Source: Myoxocephalus aenaeus
Taxonomy: Eukaryota; Chordata; Actinopteri; Perciformes; Cottidae
Assembly: GCA_038501785.1 (NCBI GenBank)
Contig: JBAMJR010000031.1
Location: 11,180,501 to 11,244,500, forward strand
Length of the DNA: 64,000 nucleotides
Direction: 5' to 3'
The notes under the pieces are model-generated. The model was not told the origin of the DNA. It made no database searches and saw only the letters and a list, made by a program, of their open reading frames with translations. Made by a program: the position numbers and the translations under genes. Each line of letters starts with the position of its first letter. The stretch's first letter is position 1. Positions 1-13,975 of the stretch are shown piece by piece.

Positions 1-2228
1 AATTATGCTCCTGTTATTAATTAGAGAATATTACGCTTCTACCTTCTGACATTCAAGCAGATCATTATCCATCAAGGGCTCTTTTTCTACCTCTTTGTCA
101 CAGAGGCTATCCTCAACCCTTGGGAGAGGTTTTTATAGTCGTCTGTCTGGGGCTGAATTATAGGCTATATATATATATAGACTATACTATACTATACCCC
201 CACTATAAAAGGTATTCTTGTATGATGGAACATAATACAATTGTGTTGTTCATTTTGTGTCTTGTTCATTGATCTCTCCAAAAGGATTTAAACTTATGTG
301 CGATATCGATATTTCATTTTGATAATCCTACAAAGAACTGCAATGAAAGCTTAAGAGTTGCTAGTTTCATTGGTGTCAGCTAAATAATGTGATTACTTTT
401 TAATTTGGTTGTTAACATTAAACACCGTGAAAAGCAATTGGGTCAGATCTGCAATGCTGGTATTGTGAAAAACAACCTAACAATTGGTATAGTCCTGGGC
501 TATCATCATTTTCTAAGACAACAATCTCTGTCTTTGTGCTCACAAAATACTTGTCAATGTCATCACATTGAAAACCTCACAACCCTCACCAATTCTGATT
601 ATTATTGTTTTTAAATGTATTATATGGCATTATACCGTAAACCAAAAACTACTCACAAGATGAACATCACAAACAACTTCATGTTTGTGCATAATGCGGT
701 TGTCTGACATTTGCCAGGAAGCTGAAGTCAGAGAGATCAGATGAGAAAGACAGGCGCTGATCAGAAGACGCAGGTAAAGCTAATAATGATCGATGTTGAG
801 GCTAGTTGTCAGTTCATTAGGCAAAACTCATCCCAGGCCTCCGTCTGTCTGATCTCACAGTCCACAGTGAGATTATAAGAACCAGAGCTCCTATATATCA
901 CAATCAAAAGACAATCATGAGATCTGCAGTGCAGCATATTGTATCTTCATTTTTGCAAGTTGTTACACGTGATCTATTCATCCTTCACATCCAAAAACTG
1001 AACACAGACTCTGAAGTTTTTCCGTTTTGCATCGTAATGAAATACAGATCTAAAGTCTTTATTTTACTCAACTCAAACCAGTTTGAATCACATTTCATTT
1101 TCCTGATATTTCTGACAGTTGTGTTAAATACAATTGCACTGAAAACCTGATAGGAAACTTGTTGATATTACCAATAAATAGAACTATACACAATGTGAGA
1201 GGGGTCGCCCCTTGTGAGTATGCGTGTTGAAATACAAGCTGTAGGCAACTAAATTTGGCTCAACGTATTTCAAAAATGAACTTGAAAAGGTAAAAAAACA
1301 TGTATATATGGGATTTCAAAGCTTAGTTTGTTTACTTTCATTTAATCCGTTGATGCCTATGGCATCATGATTATGTTCTTTGACACACTCAATAATTGAG
1401 CCAAGATATCCTAAGATTGCTATTTAACATAAATTCAGACTACACCAAATACATTAAAATAAAAGCTGTCTTTAGGTATTTACTAGTTTCTGACTAGGAA
1501 AACCAATAAAACTCCACACACCTGCATCTCTTTAACCAAATCACACACATTTAAGCTATTCTGATCTTTTGAAAACTAATGTTATTTTTTTTCACTTCTA
1601 TTCACTGATCCTCCTCTGTTACCGTTTGGATATCCCCTTGGGAGGCCTGCCTTGAAAACCTCTGATTCACAAGATAACAATGAAAGTGTAACTGGGAGAA
1701 TGCAACTCCTGGAACTGACAGATGCGAGCCACAATCTGGTTGTACTGAGGCGTTACAAAGTGGAGCCTCTTCCCTGAGAAAGTCTCGTTGGCAGAGTGTA
1801 GACACAGGCTTCAGAGAGCATTTTGAATGGACAACAGTTCAGTTTTGGCCCGTTATCAAGTTGCTCACAGAAATAACATCAATTAGCAGCAGATGTTATG
1901 CCCTGCTGGCGTGGACTAAACACAGTAGCGTACAGACAAGAAAGGATCGGATTATGATTATGATACCATTTTATAGAATATCCTCAGATCAGCACGATAA
2001 ACAGCTTGGTACATCTCTGGCTAATTTCTTTGATTATAGGGAGTTTTCATTATTTGAGTCAAAGGTCTAAAAGACAGAGGACGTTGAATGCTGTACAGAT
2101 GGTAAAGCCCCCATGAGGTACATTTGTGATACGGTAATTGACATATTGGGCTATATAAATTAAATTAACTTGTGGGATTATTTCCACCTGTGCTTTTCCA
2201 GTGAACGAGGTCAAGCCACCCATGGGTC
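1..2228. other. Non-coding AT-rich DNA, no feature recognised
   Basis: No coding exon, RNA gene or transposon end seen. Only a short (AT)n/ACTAT-rich patch at about 165-200. Open frames here are under 80 codons and lack family motifs. Confidence 0.6.
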
Positions 2229-2236
2229 CTTGAGTC

Positions 2237-4309
2237 CAGGGCCGGCGATTGCTATAGGCGAACTAGGCGACTGCCTAGGGCGGCAAATGGGTTGGGGGCG
2301 CCCTCACAGCGCACATTTCAGCACTGTGAGCAATTCGCGACCACGCGACCGGGGGGCGATTCAGCTGTGAGTTTTCTCATCAAGTACAGAGAGACACGCA
2401 TATTGAGAAACGGGCGCTGTAAACATCTTAACGCTGATTGGCCAAGACACGTCACATCAAAGATGTTCTATTATGGAGATGACAATAACTCGGCCAAAAA
2501 TCTGATTTTTTTTTGTCGAGAAAACGGGACGCTGATTGGCCAAGACTCGACACGTCACATCAAAGATCTTCTATTCCAAAGATGGCTCAATCCAAAAAAG
2601 AAAATCGTTTGTGCGGTCTGAAAAATGTGCGCGATCTGAAAAATCTATTGCGCGGCCACTTTGACTGGTCTAAACTATCTGGAGCACAGGGACGAAAACG
2701 AAAAAAGGAAGAAAAGGAAAAGAAAGTCAAGTATAGAGGTAAGTCTTCTCATCTTAGCCATTAAGGTGTCAAACGAAATACATTTAGTATTGTGCATCAC
2801 CTAATATTGGACGTTTCATTGCTGTCATTTAGGCTAGCTATAGCTAGCTAGCTAGCAACTGTTACTTTGCTAATTTGCTACGTAGGCTATTACTAGCAAA
2901 CGTAACTTCACTGATAACCTACATGGATGTACATGTCAAAAGACCAGTATCTGGACAATGTATGCTGGTTATGAAAAGTACAGTTGCTGTCTACATTCAT
3001 TATAAATGGCATAAGTTCTGTTTAGTGAATTCACAACTAGCAGGTGCATACACACACAGTAACCATTTGGGGGATAGTGGTGGTGTTCACCCTTCTGTAC
3101 AGTTCCTCCCCAGGAATATACTAAAATGTATATGTGTTTTTTGTTTTGTTTTGTTTTTATTTTTTATTTTTGTTTTAAATTGGCCAGATGCACTCAGGCA
3201 ATTTTTTCAGAGGCCGGCACCTGCTGGAGAAAGGACGCCTGATTCGCCTCCCTCTGAACTTTGTAAGTAGCCTACACAACTAGTACTATTGTTGCTGTTT
3301 GTTTTATTGTTATTATTATTATCAATTATTACTTTCATAATCACATCACATCAATACTACTAATTGTAATCAGTAGCATTATTTAGCCTTGTAGCAGTGG
3401 TGGCAGTAATTGTAATGTATCTACTACAAGTTACATGGTCAGATAAAATGTATTTGTACAATGCAACTATGTGGTAGGATGATAGAAATGACCAAATGCA
3501 ATTGTGTAACAAACAGCATGGATGAACTCTGTGTTTAAATACAGCTGCAGGAGAAGGGACATCCAGTAGTACTCAAGGGGCCAGGAACACACAGTCTGCA
3601 TCAGGTGAGTCTATGTAATAGTATTTATTCAAGCCACATCCATACTTTAAAGTACATTAGAAACATATTAGCATGTATTAAATACAATAGCTTGTTTTCT
3701 TAAAGAAGTTGAACCACATTCATGATCATTTCACTTATTATATTAAACACCGCTTGTCTGGCTATACAATTTGCTTGAATACAGGTGAAGGTGAAGGGAC
3801 ATCCAGGACCACATCAAGCACTCAGGGCACCAGTGAAACTACACTGCCGCCTGCAGACACCTCACCCTCCACAATTCCTGATATCCAGGGAGAACCTATA
3901 GATCCTGCTGACTGGCCAGCCTTCTGTGTTTGTGTGTAAGGGAAAAAAAACTGTCAAACCTTGTTAACCATAGTCATTCCCTATACAGCTTGTATCATGT
4001 TTTGAGGTTTGTTCAATAAACATATTTGAACAAAAGAGTGTTTTTGTCACAGTTTATGGAGTTAATTTAATCCTAACTTTGAGTGTGTAATAAATTATTT
4101 AAAATACTAAAAAAGAAAATGTTCTGAAACTATTCTGGTGTTTGTTGTGCATGCACCATTTATTGTTGAACTGCAATGTAGAATAGTAGAATTATAAGTG
4201 GGTGAAAAACTGCTATGCAAAGTAAAGCAGTTAAATTAATATATGGGAGGGGGGGGGGGCGCAAAACTCAATCTCGCCTAGGGCAACCAAAGTGCTAGAG
4301 CCGGCCTTG
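2237..4309 (+). mobile_element. hAT transposon copy A with partial transposase exons
   Basis: 2,073-bp element with ends CAGGGCCGGC and GCCGGCCTTG and an 8-bp target duplication CTTGAGTC at 2229-2236 and 4310-4317. The 8-bp duplication and CAGGG ends indicate the hAT superfamily. The terminal 45 bp at each end match those of copy B (15530-16241), which lies in the opposite orientation. Internally it keeps the 5' part of a spliced transposase gene and a poly(A) signal (AATAAA at 4015-4020), but no catalytic core, so it is a non-autonomous internal-deletion derivative. A (GCTA)-rich palindromic patch lies at 2834-2858. Confidence 0.9.
2582..3939 (+). pseudogene. Remnant N-terminal exons of hAT transposase (TTF-type zinc-finger/hAT family)
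   Basis: Four exons can be joined with correct splice sites and constant phase: 2582-2738 (GTAAGT donor), 3188-3262 (GGCCAG acceptor, GTAAGT donor), 3545-3604 (ACAG acceptor, GTGAGT donor) and 3785-3939 (ACAG acceptor, TAA stop). The product would be 148 residues. It has a basic patch, KLSGAQGRKRKKEEKEKK, then a Ser/Thr/Gly-rich linker with two GEGTS repeats, and ends IDPADWPAFCVCV. SGAQ/KRK starts and DPxxWP are typical of the low-complexity N-terminus of TTF-type zinc-finger hAT proteins. The zinc finger, RNase H-like core and dimerisation domain are missing. Copy B shows that the ancestral ATG (MKRSKLSGAQG) was lost from this copy with a 27-bp deletion; the ATG at 2582 is in frame but secondary. 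Whether it is expressed is unknown. Confidence 0.6.
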
Positions 4310-7300
4310 CTTGAGTCCATCTGTCCAGTTTCTGACAGTTTCTGAAACACTCTTGATCCCATTTTCCTTTGAACTACACCAAATGACTGGATGGATTGCT
4401 ATGTATCCGCCCACAGACTGACTCAACAACCGAATCCATCGCCGGTTATAAAGGGGTCAATTGCAGCAAGCTTTATCCTGCTGCATTTCTGCGGGGTTTA
4501 CATTTGGATACGCTGTGGCTCTGACTCTCCATCACTCAGCTCATGTTAGCCCCTGGACCTCAAGTCAATTGCATCAACATTTCCTGTGCTCTGTGTGCTT
4601 CACTCTTGCCTTGGGAGAGCACCAATGTAACAGGCACTGCATTTCATGGCCTGTGAGACCTTCTCTTGAGAAGTGCAAGACAAACAAGTTGTACATCTTG
4701 GAGAATCCTCTACTTTTAGAGAAAGGATGAGCTTTTCAGTTCTTTTTTTTTGACATGAAAATCCATCCTAACAGTGAGTGAAGAAAATAATGTTCATATG
4801 TACTCCTATTATATGGTAAAGCTCTTGAGTTGTAATTTTTTACTTCACTAAAAGAGAAGACTATAAAATCAAACAAAACAAACCAAAATAGGTGGAAAAC
4901 AAGGGAGAGAGAGACTGACTGACACATACATGTAAGCTTATACTCTATGGAGTAATGATGAATATGGCGGGGGGAAATAAGAGGGATCCAACACCACCAC
5001 CTGGGGAACTACACTCCAGGAAATATAATCTTAACAACCGTAAGCTATTGCTTTGAGAACTGTTAAGGCACACAGATTCTTTACTGACATGAGACAGGCG
5101 TGTGTATTTATTTAAGGAATCAAAAATAAATCATTACATTTGCAGGAACAAGAGCTGCAGACTACACTGAGAGCGCCCAGGGGTGCCATCGGCAACTAAC
5201 CTCAGGTGCAACACAGCAATCCTCACAACAGAAATGGTGCAGTTGACACTCTTATCTCAGTGCTTGTACATGCATGCTGTAATGGAAAATGTTACCCTAC
5301 CCGCTGTTTAATCTTTTTAAGATGAAATGATGAATATGGTAATACCAGAACTTGTCTATGAAATAATGTATTCCCTGCTCAGAGAAGAGGCACCGTTACA
5401 GAGTCACTATCTGCCCAAGGATGCACTGAAGAGTGACAATTCACATTATTTATACACAAAGATGAAAGGTGGGGGTTACAAGAACAAAAAGATTGGATCA
5501 CCTGTGGGCTAAAGGTCTTTGTCCTGCCCTTAATGTATGACCTGTCCACACAAGTGATTAATTGATACCAGGTACAGGAACGGTATGCCATTTTGTATTT
5601 GACAGCTGCAGGAGAAAAGAAGATTTGCATATAGAGGTTTGTAGGCCACCTAACAAACTAGAAAGAGAGAATAAAACTAACAGTATATATATAACATTTC
5701 CTTTACAATGCATATACGCTGAAGGGACGTCACCATGGGTGCCTAGCCTCCAAACAATGGCACTCAACTTCATCGAAAGAAAAAGGGACACAATTAAGAC
5801 GAATAAACAAACCCAGTTGGTTTAACAATGTAAATTGTAAGCATTAAGGTAAAACAGAGGCTAATCAGGGATGAGGCCATACCAACAGGTGCCTTTTATA
5901 AGATGGCCTTGATTAAGGAATTGATTGGGGGAGGAGCCAGCCTTAGGGCGGCATTCACAACACTACACCCCATGCTTCCTTCACCAGGGAGCATTCCCCA
6001 CCACAATTAGAATAGATAATGCTGAAATCAAGTCAGATTATGAAAATAAACCGTGCTTATCTGCAGTAAGCTGCTTTCTCCTTATTTTTCTATTCACTTT
6101 CCATTAGTGGTTCTTACAATCAGAGGCACTTGTTCACTGTAAGAATGTGGCATCCCCTTAAAGCGGGAGACATATAAAATATGTGTGGAAATTCAGCTTA
6201 ACCCTGCTCCTTGGAGCCTCACTTGAAGAAATATCGATCAGACAGAAGATCAATAAAGACAGATTTGTCTAAAACACAGGTCCAGAAAGAATCCACCAAG
6301 AGCTCTCTAACTACTGAAGAATAAGGACCAATGCTCTATACCGAAATAAGGAATTTGTTTACAGCTTTGTTTAACTGCTTGTGTCCCCAGATCGCAGCAA
6401 AATTAACTTAATGAATAAAATGTAATCCTAACTGATAAGCAACATGATCCAGGTTGTAAAAACCTGCAATTTTCCATAACATTTCGACAGACATGGCTAA
6501 TTCAAACAGATGATTGTTGCCCTCTGTGTACCTCCCATTGATCTCCTTCCCACACGCGACACACAATAAACATCACATCCATGTTCTGACACATTTACAG
6601 TGTGTCTGTAAAAAAAATGCATGAACCTCCACCCTGAAGCATTTAATAGGCTTTTCCCCCACCTGGTCAGCTGACCTGCCGCTCCATGTGGGCCCGCAGA
6701 GCCTCCTCTCATTAAGCAGAGGCCTGCAGAGCTGTGGCAATTAACTTCAGCATAATGACCGGCAACGCTTTGGTGACATCTCAAGTGTGTTTTGAGGTTG
6801 TTGACCGCTCGTCGCTCTTTGTAATGCCCTAACAAGCAAACCCCTGAAGTCATAACCACCGGTGCAGCCAATACCATGGAGAGTAAACGGCACCATGATA
6901 AAATCACTGAAGGTGATAGTTTGGTGCTTTGAATTTCAGCCCTGATGAGACATACAGGGGAAAAGGGCTGCTCTGCCCTCCAGACCCAGCTTAGGCTGAG
7001 CTTAAGCAGATGTGGCATGTCCTGCAATGACTTGGCACACCTAGAGGAAAAGTTTCTGAATTTCCGTTTAGATTCATATTCGGTTTTAATTTTTTGACTC
7101 TGCTTTTTCTGCTCATCAGATAAACATGTCAGTTATGGGATAGAAATACTACAGAGAGCAGAGTACCTCCAACATCTGGGTTAGGAGCGGGGGTCCAAAC
7201 GGGCCCTGGCCCCGACTGACAACAACAAGGCCTATTATGATAAGAATTTTAATAAAGTAAACAATTTTATTTTTCAAATGACAATTACATAGGTTGCACA

Positions 7301-7567
7301 TCATTATATTGTCTGTACTTTCAGAGAAAACATAAAAAAACTTTGCTGGGGGATTTTTTGTTATTTTTGTTATTTTTGTTTTGTTGGTTTTCTTTGTTAT
7401 ATATATACACGTCAGAAAATGTCCCAAATCTTGTCCAGTCATGTGGTATTGCGTCTTCATTTCCACAGTGCTAGGCGCACCAAAAGATATTTTGAAGAGT
7501 TATGTGAGAATGAATATTGAATGCGGAGCAGCATCTCAAAGTGTTGTATTGTATGCAGCTGTAAACA

Positions 7568-7589
7568 CATATATATATATATATATATA
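7568..7589 (+). repeat. (AT)n short tract
   Basis: ATATAT run of about 11 units in non-coding DNA. Confidence 0.9.
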
Positions 7590-10027
7590 CATATTGCATA
7601 AGTGACACATTGGTTCCGCGGCATTTTTTCAAACTTCCATTGATGAAATGCATAAATCAGCAAGCTTTTTCTCGAAACATATCTGAGAAGCACCGTGGCA
7701 TAGAAAAGACTGTCGGGGCTGGCGATCCTGAGTATTGAAAATAAACACGGTCACAGTCTGCATTTAAAGTGGGTTGTAGAAGATTTTCCTCATTGATATG
7801 CATAAATCCCTGCGAGCCAGTAAGAAAACAGATACTGCCGTTCTATTGCTAAAATGAACGTTTATTGACAACTGACAATCGTACTTTGGCCTAGTTTCTG
7901 TGCCCCTACCATCTAAACCAGCCGCTCTGCTTTCACACTTTGTTGGCTGTTTTTACTGATCTTTGGTACATGCATTTCATCATCAAAGTGCAGCTGCCAA
8001 CCTTGCCAGAAGATGCTGGCAACATGCCATCTGATGAAAAAACTATGAGACAATTGATTATTTCCATTTCCCTACAACAATCCTCAGCTACTTTTAGTTA
8101 ACAATGCATACGTGTCACTAATGATGATGTCACAGCATCACCTGGACTTTCTTCTTGGAGTATTGATAGTATTCTGATCACAAGCAAACAGCACAACAGA
8201 TCAGTGGACCTAAACCCACCAAATACAGGTGCAATGTTAGGGACTAAAATTATTAGAGGGGAGGAGGTTTATACATATTTAATGTGTAATTAATCAATTT
8301 CACACAATAAAAGGTAAAAGGAAGCCGTCACCACAATTAATTATAATGTGAGAAATTCTTTGTTTGACAAAATAGCTTTACTAAAAAGCACAGAGATTTT
8401 CACAGAGATTTCAGCCGCATCTCACGATTGTCATCAGAGCATTTGGTCTTGACCATCACATGACCTGAGTTTAAAACTTACTTTCTGTAATAGCTACGGA
8501 AAACACTAAATTGGGGAAACTGCATGGACCTGGACAAGAGAGTGAATTGCTGCTCTATTACTATAGTGCCAGTGTGAGTGTTAAAGTCCCAGTTAACAGA
8601 GGTTAGAGCGTCTTTAGATTCCTCACTGTGACATATTCCACTCAAACAGAATATTTGAGCAGTATACAGTTTTAAGAGAGATCAAAAAGGCATTTTTTAC
8701 TGCTACAGACTCCATAGATCTGGGTTCACTGTTGCTCAGATGATACTCTTAAATCATAACGTATGCCTTTCTATGAGTACAAGCTTTTCATTTCGGCTGG
8801 TATTTGACTCCAACTGCTCTTCTGTGAACAAAGTTAAACAACCCAAAGTAAGATGTGTGACAATACTGCTTGACATCCCGAAACACCACCAGTCAGCATG
8901 TCCATGCAACTTTTACAATCAAAGTTTTGTTTTGTGATTTTAATTTAAATGTATCAGAATAACGAAGTGTATCGTGAAAGGTCTGTTTGATAAGTAAGTA
9001 TTCAGGTAGTGAGCAGAGGATATGCATGCTGTGTTTGACCACTACTGTCCAGTAGCTGCTGTGCAACATCTCTACTGCTGCACCTGTCCCAAAGTCAGGT
9101 ACGTCCTGTATATGATCCTTGACTCCGCCCTTGACTCCAGCCCTGCTTGGTACATGGGAATATCGGTGAGCCATTGGCACCTGGAAACTAGCCCCGACAT
9201 AGCTCACATCGAGGTGCCATCTAAGACCGAAAGTGGTGATGGAAACAAAACCAGCCTCAGCACGCAAAAAGAAGCAGCTATGAACACTGGAAACAGACAA
9301 CATCAGTTGAATGAATACCTGACATCTTACATAAACAATTTCAACTCTTGGTGGGCAGCAACTGCTGTGGATTAGGAAATAATAAGGCTTACATTACATT
9401 GATTAATGAATGAATTAACATAATTGGTACAACTTAAGACTCAGCATGGTACAACATTACTAGCTGATTGCCGTGAAGATAAATATACCAAACATATAAA
9501 AACACCTTTGGAAAACCAGGCCCAGTGTGTTTATTTCACTTATAACTTTGCCATGCACCTCTACCATTTATGAATAGATATGTCCAATGAAGGATCAATA
9601 AGCAATTGGAGGAGAGATGGCATTTGTGGTTGATTGCACAACCTGCTGATTTGTAATAAGGTTTACTTCAATATGCAAAGGTCAGTTTTGCATGAAAGAT
9701 GCCGTGCCTCTAAAAGGCAGGAGCAGCTTTGTGCAGGTATGAAGGAATATTGTGGTGGGCAAGAGGAAATAGCATCAGCTTGTATTCTTCTGAATGTCAA
9801 AGATGGCATACAAAAGAGTGGGCGTGCAGCTTGAATAGACGAAGATACTGGTACTCAAAGTGTGTGTGGTGTATTTTTTTAAATTCGCAATCTTTCCTCT
9901 TCTTTATACGTCAATCTTTTTAGTTTTCATTTTCTTTAAAGTGTGTTGATTGCAGCCTGATGAATATTTTTACTTTATTAGAATAATAACTTGATTTCAG
10001 TATTAAGCTTTCTGAACTCAGACTAAC

Positions 10028-10290
10028 TGTAACGTCCAGACCTCTTAGGTAGTTTTGATTGACACCGTCTGATTCTGTTGTGTTTTCTGACACTCACCGT
10101 GTCTCTCGTTTCAAACTCCTCCCTCTTCGTGTGCCTTCCTCCTGTGTGATTGCAAGCCACAGCCTCATTGTTTCCACCTGTGACCCGTTGCCTGCCGCTG
10201 TTAAAGCTCTGTTGATTTCAGAAATGAGATGATGCTTGCAGATTGAATAAAAAGACTAACACCAAGGTCATTGGTCTTTTCACGTACATT
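10028..10290 (+). repeat. Possible LTR-like fragment
   Basis: TGTAACGTCCAGACCTC start, C/T-rich middle with TTTCCACCTGTGACCCGTTG, then GATTGAATAAAAAGAC. This is the general layout of a fish Gypsy solo LTR. No duplication at the ends was found. Confidence 0.3.
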
Positions 10291-13200
10291 TATCTATAAT
10301 TTTTGAAACAAATATTGTGTGTGTTTTGGTAGATGGGGTCGCCATTTCTGCCATATGAGAAAGTGTCTCATAATTATGACTTAGCTTCTCATAATTATCA
10401 GAATGTTTCTCATGACCATGAACTAGCAATTATTAAACAGTTTTTCATCATTTAACTTCAATAAACGTCGACACATCTATGAAGCAACAAAGCAAGCTTT
10501 TCGTTAATCCGTTTTTGTCATTGTTTTTGTAGAACGTAAACGGGGGTGACATGCAGACACAGTATGGAGGGCAGATTGGTCTCTAGCAAATAAACACACA
10601 CTCGCATGACTGAAATGATGCCGGCTAATTGATAGGGTATCAGTATTTTTTTGCTCAGAAGGAGCTCTTCGGCTTTGGCATGGTGCGTACGTGTGTGTGA
10701 TAGTGAGAGAGTGAAAGAGAGATGGAAGTAGCAGCTGCAAATCAAATGTGTAAAGCCACACAAACACACAAACGCATACTGATGTAAAGATGTATACAGA
10801 TACATTTGCAGAATATAATATGCTCACTAATGTGTGGGTGTCTTCTTTGGTGCACATTTCAAACTTTTCTTAATTAGCTTAATGGATATGTTTACGACAG
10901 AGGAATAGATTTCATTCTGCGCTGTTTTGAAATGGGTTTGAGAGACGACCGCACTCAATACCTTCATAGAAGACAATTTGATTGTCTTCTGAACACCTAT
11001 TGAATAACCATTAATTGCATTCCTTGATTAATTTGACTAGATTTCCTGGCTGAGAAGAAAAGGAAGATGCAGCTGACTTACACCACAGTTGTCTGAGTCC
11101 AGGGATCAATAAATGCAATGTATGGCTTATTATCTTTGTTTACATCTTATATTTGTGCAAAATTCACATTGACCATCTGTTAATCACTTATCACTTTCTA
11201 AATCAATTTATTAATCCTAACCATTTCATCCATCTCAGTGTATTTCAGAGTGTGGTTTTCAGGGTTTGTTCAGTTTTCACAAAATGCAAACTAATTTCCT
11301 GATCAGATGTGTGCTGAAGCCAATCAGCAATGGATGTGTGGCTGATAAAATGGCGATAATAGGCTCACAGACAAAAGGCATTGAGGGGCTGTAATCATTG
11401 ACTCTTATTTGAATTAGCAGGTTGAAGAGCACATTCACATTTACATCACACAATGAGCATTGGCTTCTAGCAACAGGAGGGCTGATCGAGTCCATAAATT
11501 AACAAAATCATAACACCGAATGATAGCATCTTGTGCGCTGATGAAAAACAGTAAATCACTGGGGAAAACTTCTTTGTGATGGAAAGAACATTCATCTTAT
11601 CAAGTCGTGTTGTATAATTTTCAGCTTTGAGAAGAATCATGATCGCTTCATTAGCAAACAGATCATTCCTCTTGATTTAAGACGGCTCAAAACAATTAAT
11701 TTCACAATGCAATCGACGAGAGACCCACCCTTTGGCAATACAGTTTTGGAAAAATAGGATTATTATGCAATGAATAACACAGACATGATTTATAAGGACT
11801 GGATCTCACAGTGGTTTTAGGTGGCTTGAAGAAGAGGAAGAAACAAGATGGTGCTTTTAAATCAATGCTTATCTACCTGATTATTTTAAGTTTTTTGAAC
11901 AGTAAAAGCCTGTCATTGTATAATTGCGACTGACACCTCCTGGTGGTAGGAACACAAGGACACTGGCAGACAGCAATGCAGGCATCAATTCGTATTGATA
12001 CACTAAAGTTGGTGACCTCACTTAATGTCCTGTATACCTCCTCCCATTGTCCAGTCAGTCAAGATATGAGAAAATCATCTGTATTTTCAAATATTTGGCC
12101 TGATTAGAGCTTTTCTCATGACTGTGTGAGTCTGGATAAAGGAAAGTCCGTAATTTTTGACAGCCTCAGCAGCAGAATTAAGGGACCTGCTGAAGCCAAG
12201 GAATGGGGGAAAATAATAGTGCTGTTAATACCTGAGGGTCGTACTGTCACAGAAATAAAGAAATGGTTCTAAATACAAGAAAATTGGTGAATGTGGCAAG
12301 TTCTCATATCACTTGTACAAGCCACTTTGAAATGAATTGTTCCTACAAGTGTATCTGGAATGAGCTCTAATGTATGCTGTTGGGCTTCAATGGGGTCTTA
12401 CTGCTCTCCAGAAAAGAACAAAAGCCGAAAGGAAGAACTAAATATTTCCAAAAAATGCAGCATTGTAATGAGCTGGCAGGTGGGCAAGGAGAGAAACAGA
12501 AGGAGTCAAGCTGGAAGCCAGCCACAAATGTGATGGAAAATAGCAATCATATCCTCACAAATTGTTTAGTAGAGCATCTGCTTTGTGAAGAAATAGTTGG
12601 GCTGAAAAGCTGTTCACAAAGGGAAGATAAACAACAATGACAACGTCCTGCACATGACAGTACTGTATGTCTTTCCTTTATCCGTTTGTGCACATCACTC
12701 TACCTTTGTCATAAAAATCTGAATTTGAAATTTCTAAATGGTTCATAAATGTGTTGTTTGTCCTTATGTGCTCTCTCTATTTTAATCCTCCTAGAATTTT
12801 TACAACTTCTTTTGTACAAGATGTTGACATTTGTCATCTGGTGGCAAAGAAGTCAAGAGGTAACTGGAGCAAAGGAAATTGCTATAAATGAGAAACAATA
12901 AAAAGCTTTTGTTTTGACAAGGCGTCTTGGGGGTGGGGGCTTTGATTTGATCCCTGTTTTCCACATATGCTCTTTGAATTATAAAGCAGAGTAACTGCAT
13001 ATGTTGTGTCGGGCAAGGCCCATCACTGCTTTTAATTCAGAGCTTGTGGATGGAGTATGCGGGGAAAACAAGGAAACTATGAAAATGTATGAGTTGGCAA
13101 CCAGTCCCCCTATTTCTCTGTTGTTTCTTTCTAAAAAGTTGGCTTCTTGGCTTTGTGCCAACTACTGAAAGGGTTCAGCCAATATTATTGAACATAATAG

Positions 13201-13509
13201 ATGAATTTTTTTTTTCATTAAAAGCATGACTTGAGTCACAATTGATTGTAAGCCTGGTCCCCTTAGTTAGTGTTGCTTTTCCTGTCAAGTGTTCCCTTCT
13301 AGCACAGCAAATGAAGGCTACAATGCTACAATGTCTATAATGGTGGCAGATTGACTTCTTTTCCAATTCTCACATCATGCTAAAGGGCAGGAGGAAAAAC
13401 TGATTAGTTTGGCAAGGTAACGCTACTTATCGGAAGATTTAGCTTGCTGGAGTGTAGTTTAGCTATGGCATTAATGTAACCTGAGAAAACTGCTCTTCAA
13501 AGACTTAAC

Positions 13510-13975
13510 TATGATATTCGAACATTTTGGCTCCCACAAAGTGGATCGCCGGCCCTGAACATGTCATTTTCAAAAATGTCTTTTAACCCCCAAAAGTAGT
13601 TAGCTAGAGTACTGCACACACTCCAAGGAAGAGTGGCGGCCACTAAGGCAAATTGTACAAACTTCTTTTGCTTCGTGCGCTCCTCGAATGAACGTGGCCC
13701 CGCCTCCAACGCTGTGTCCAGTTCACTTTATACATCAATGGGGATTCAGGGACTATATTTTTGTAGGTCAACCGAGAAGTTAACATCACCTCGACAAAAA
13801 GCCAATGGGAATTTTGAATTGGATTTTGGATCATTGCAGAAAATAAGCTCTGTCAAACAGACGTTTATGATACTTACCAGTTTTGTCCAGCAAGATAATC
13901 TTGAACACCATTTTCATAATTGTAGCAAATGCTCAAAATCAAAATCTACAAGTTGTAAAGTTTGAGTAAGAATAG
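13510..13975. repeat. Probable degenerate repeat or older transposon remnant
   Basis: Locally higher GC, with ATCGCCGGCCCTG at 13544-13556 equal to the end of the hAT family at 2237 and 15530, and unrelated open frames on both strands. No second terminus was found. Confidence 0.25.

Noticed and set aside
6497..7027. 176-codon minus-strand open frame as a gene
   Set aside because: No recognisable domain, no splice or poly(A) context. Kept only as a composition anomaly.
8893..9375. Overlapping 136- and 117-codon frames on opposite strands
   Set aside because: No family resemblance, no repeated domain, no splice structure; frames on both strands reflect low stop density.
13544..13556. ATCGCCGGCCCTG identical to a hAT terminus as a third copy of the 2237/15530 family
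   Set aside because: Only 13 bp match. No opposite terminus, subterminal sequence or 8-bp duplication nearby.
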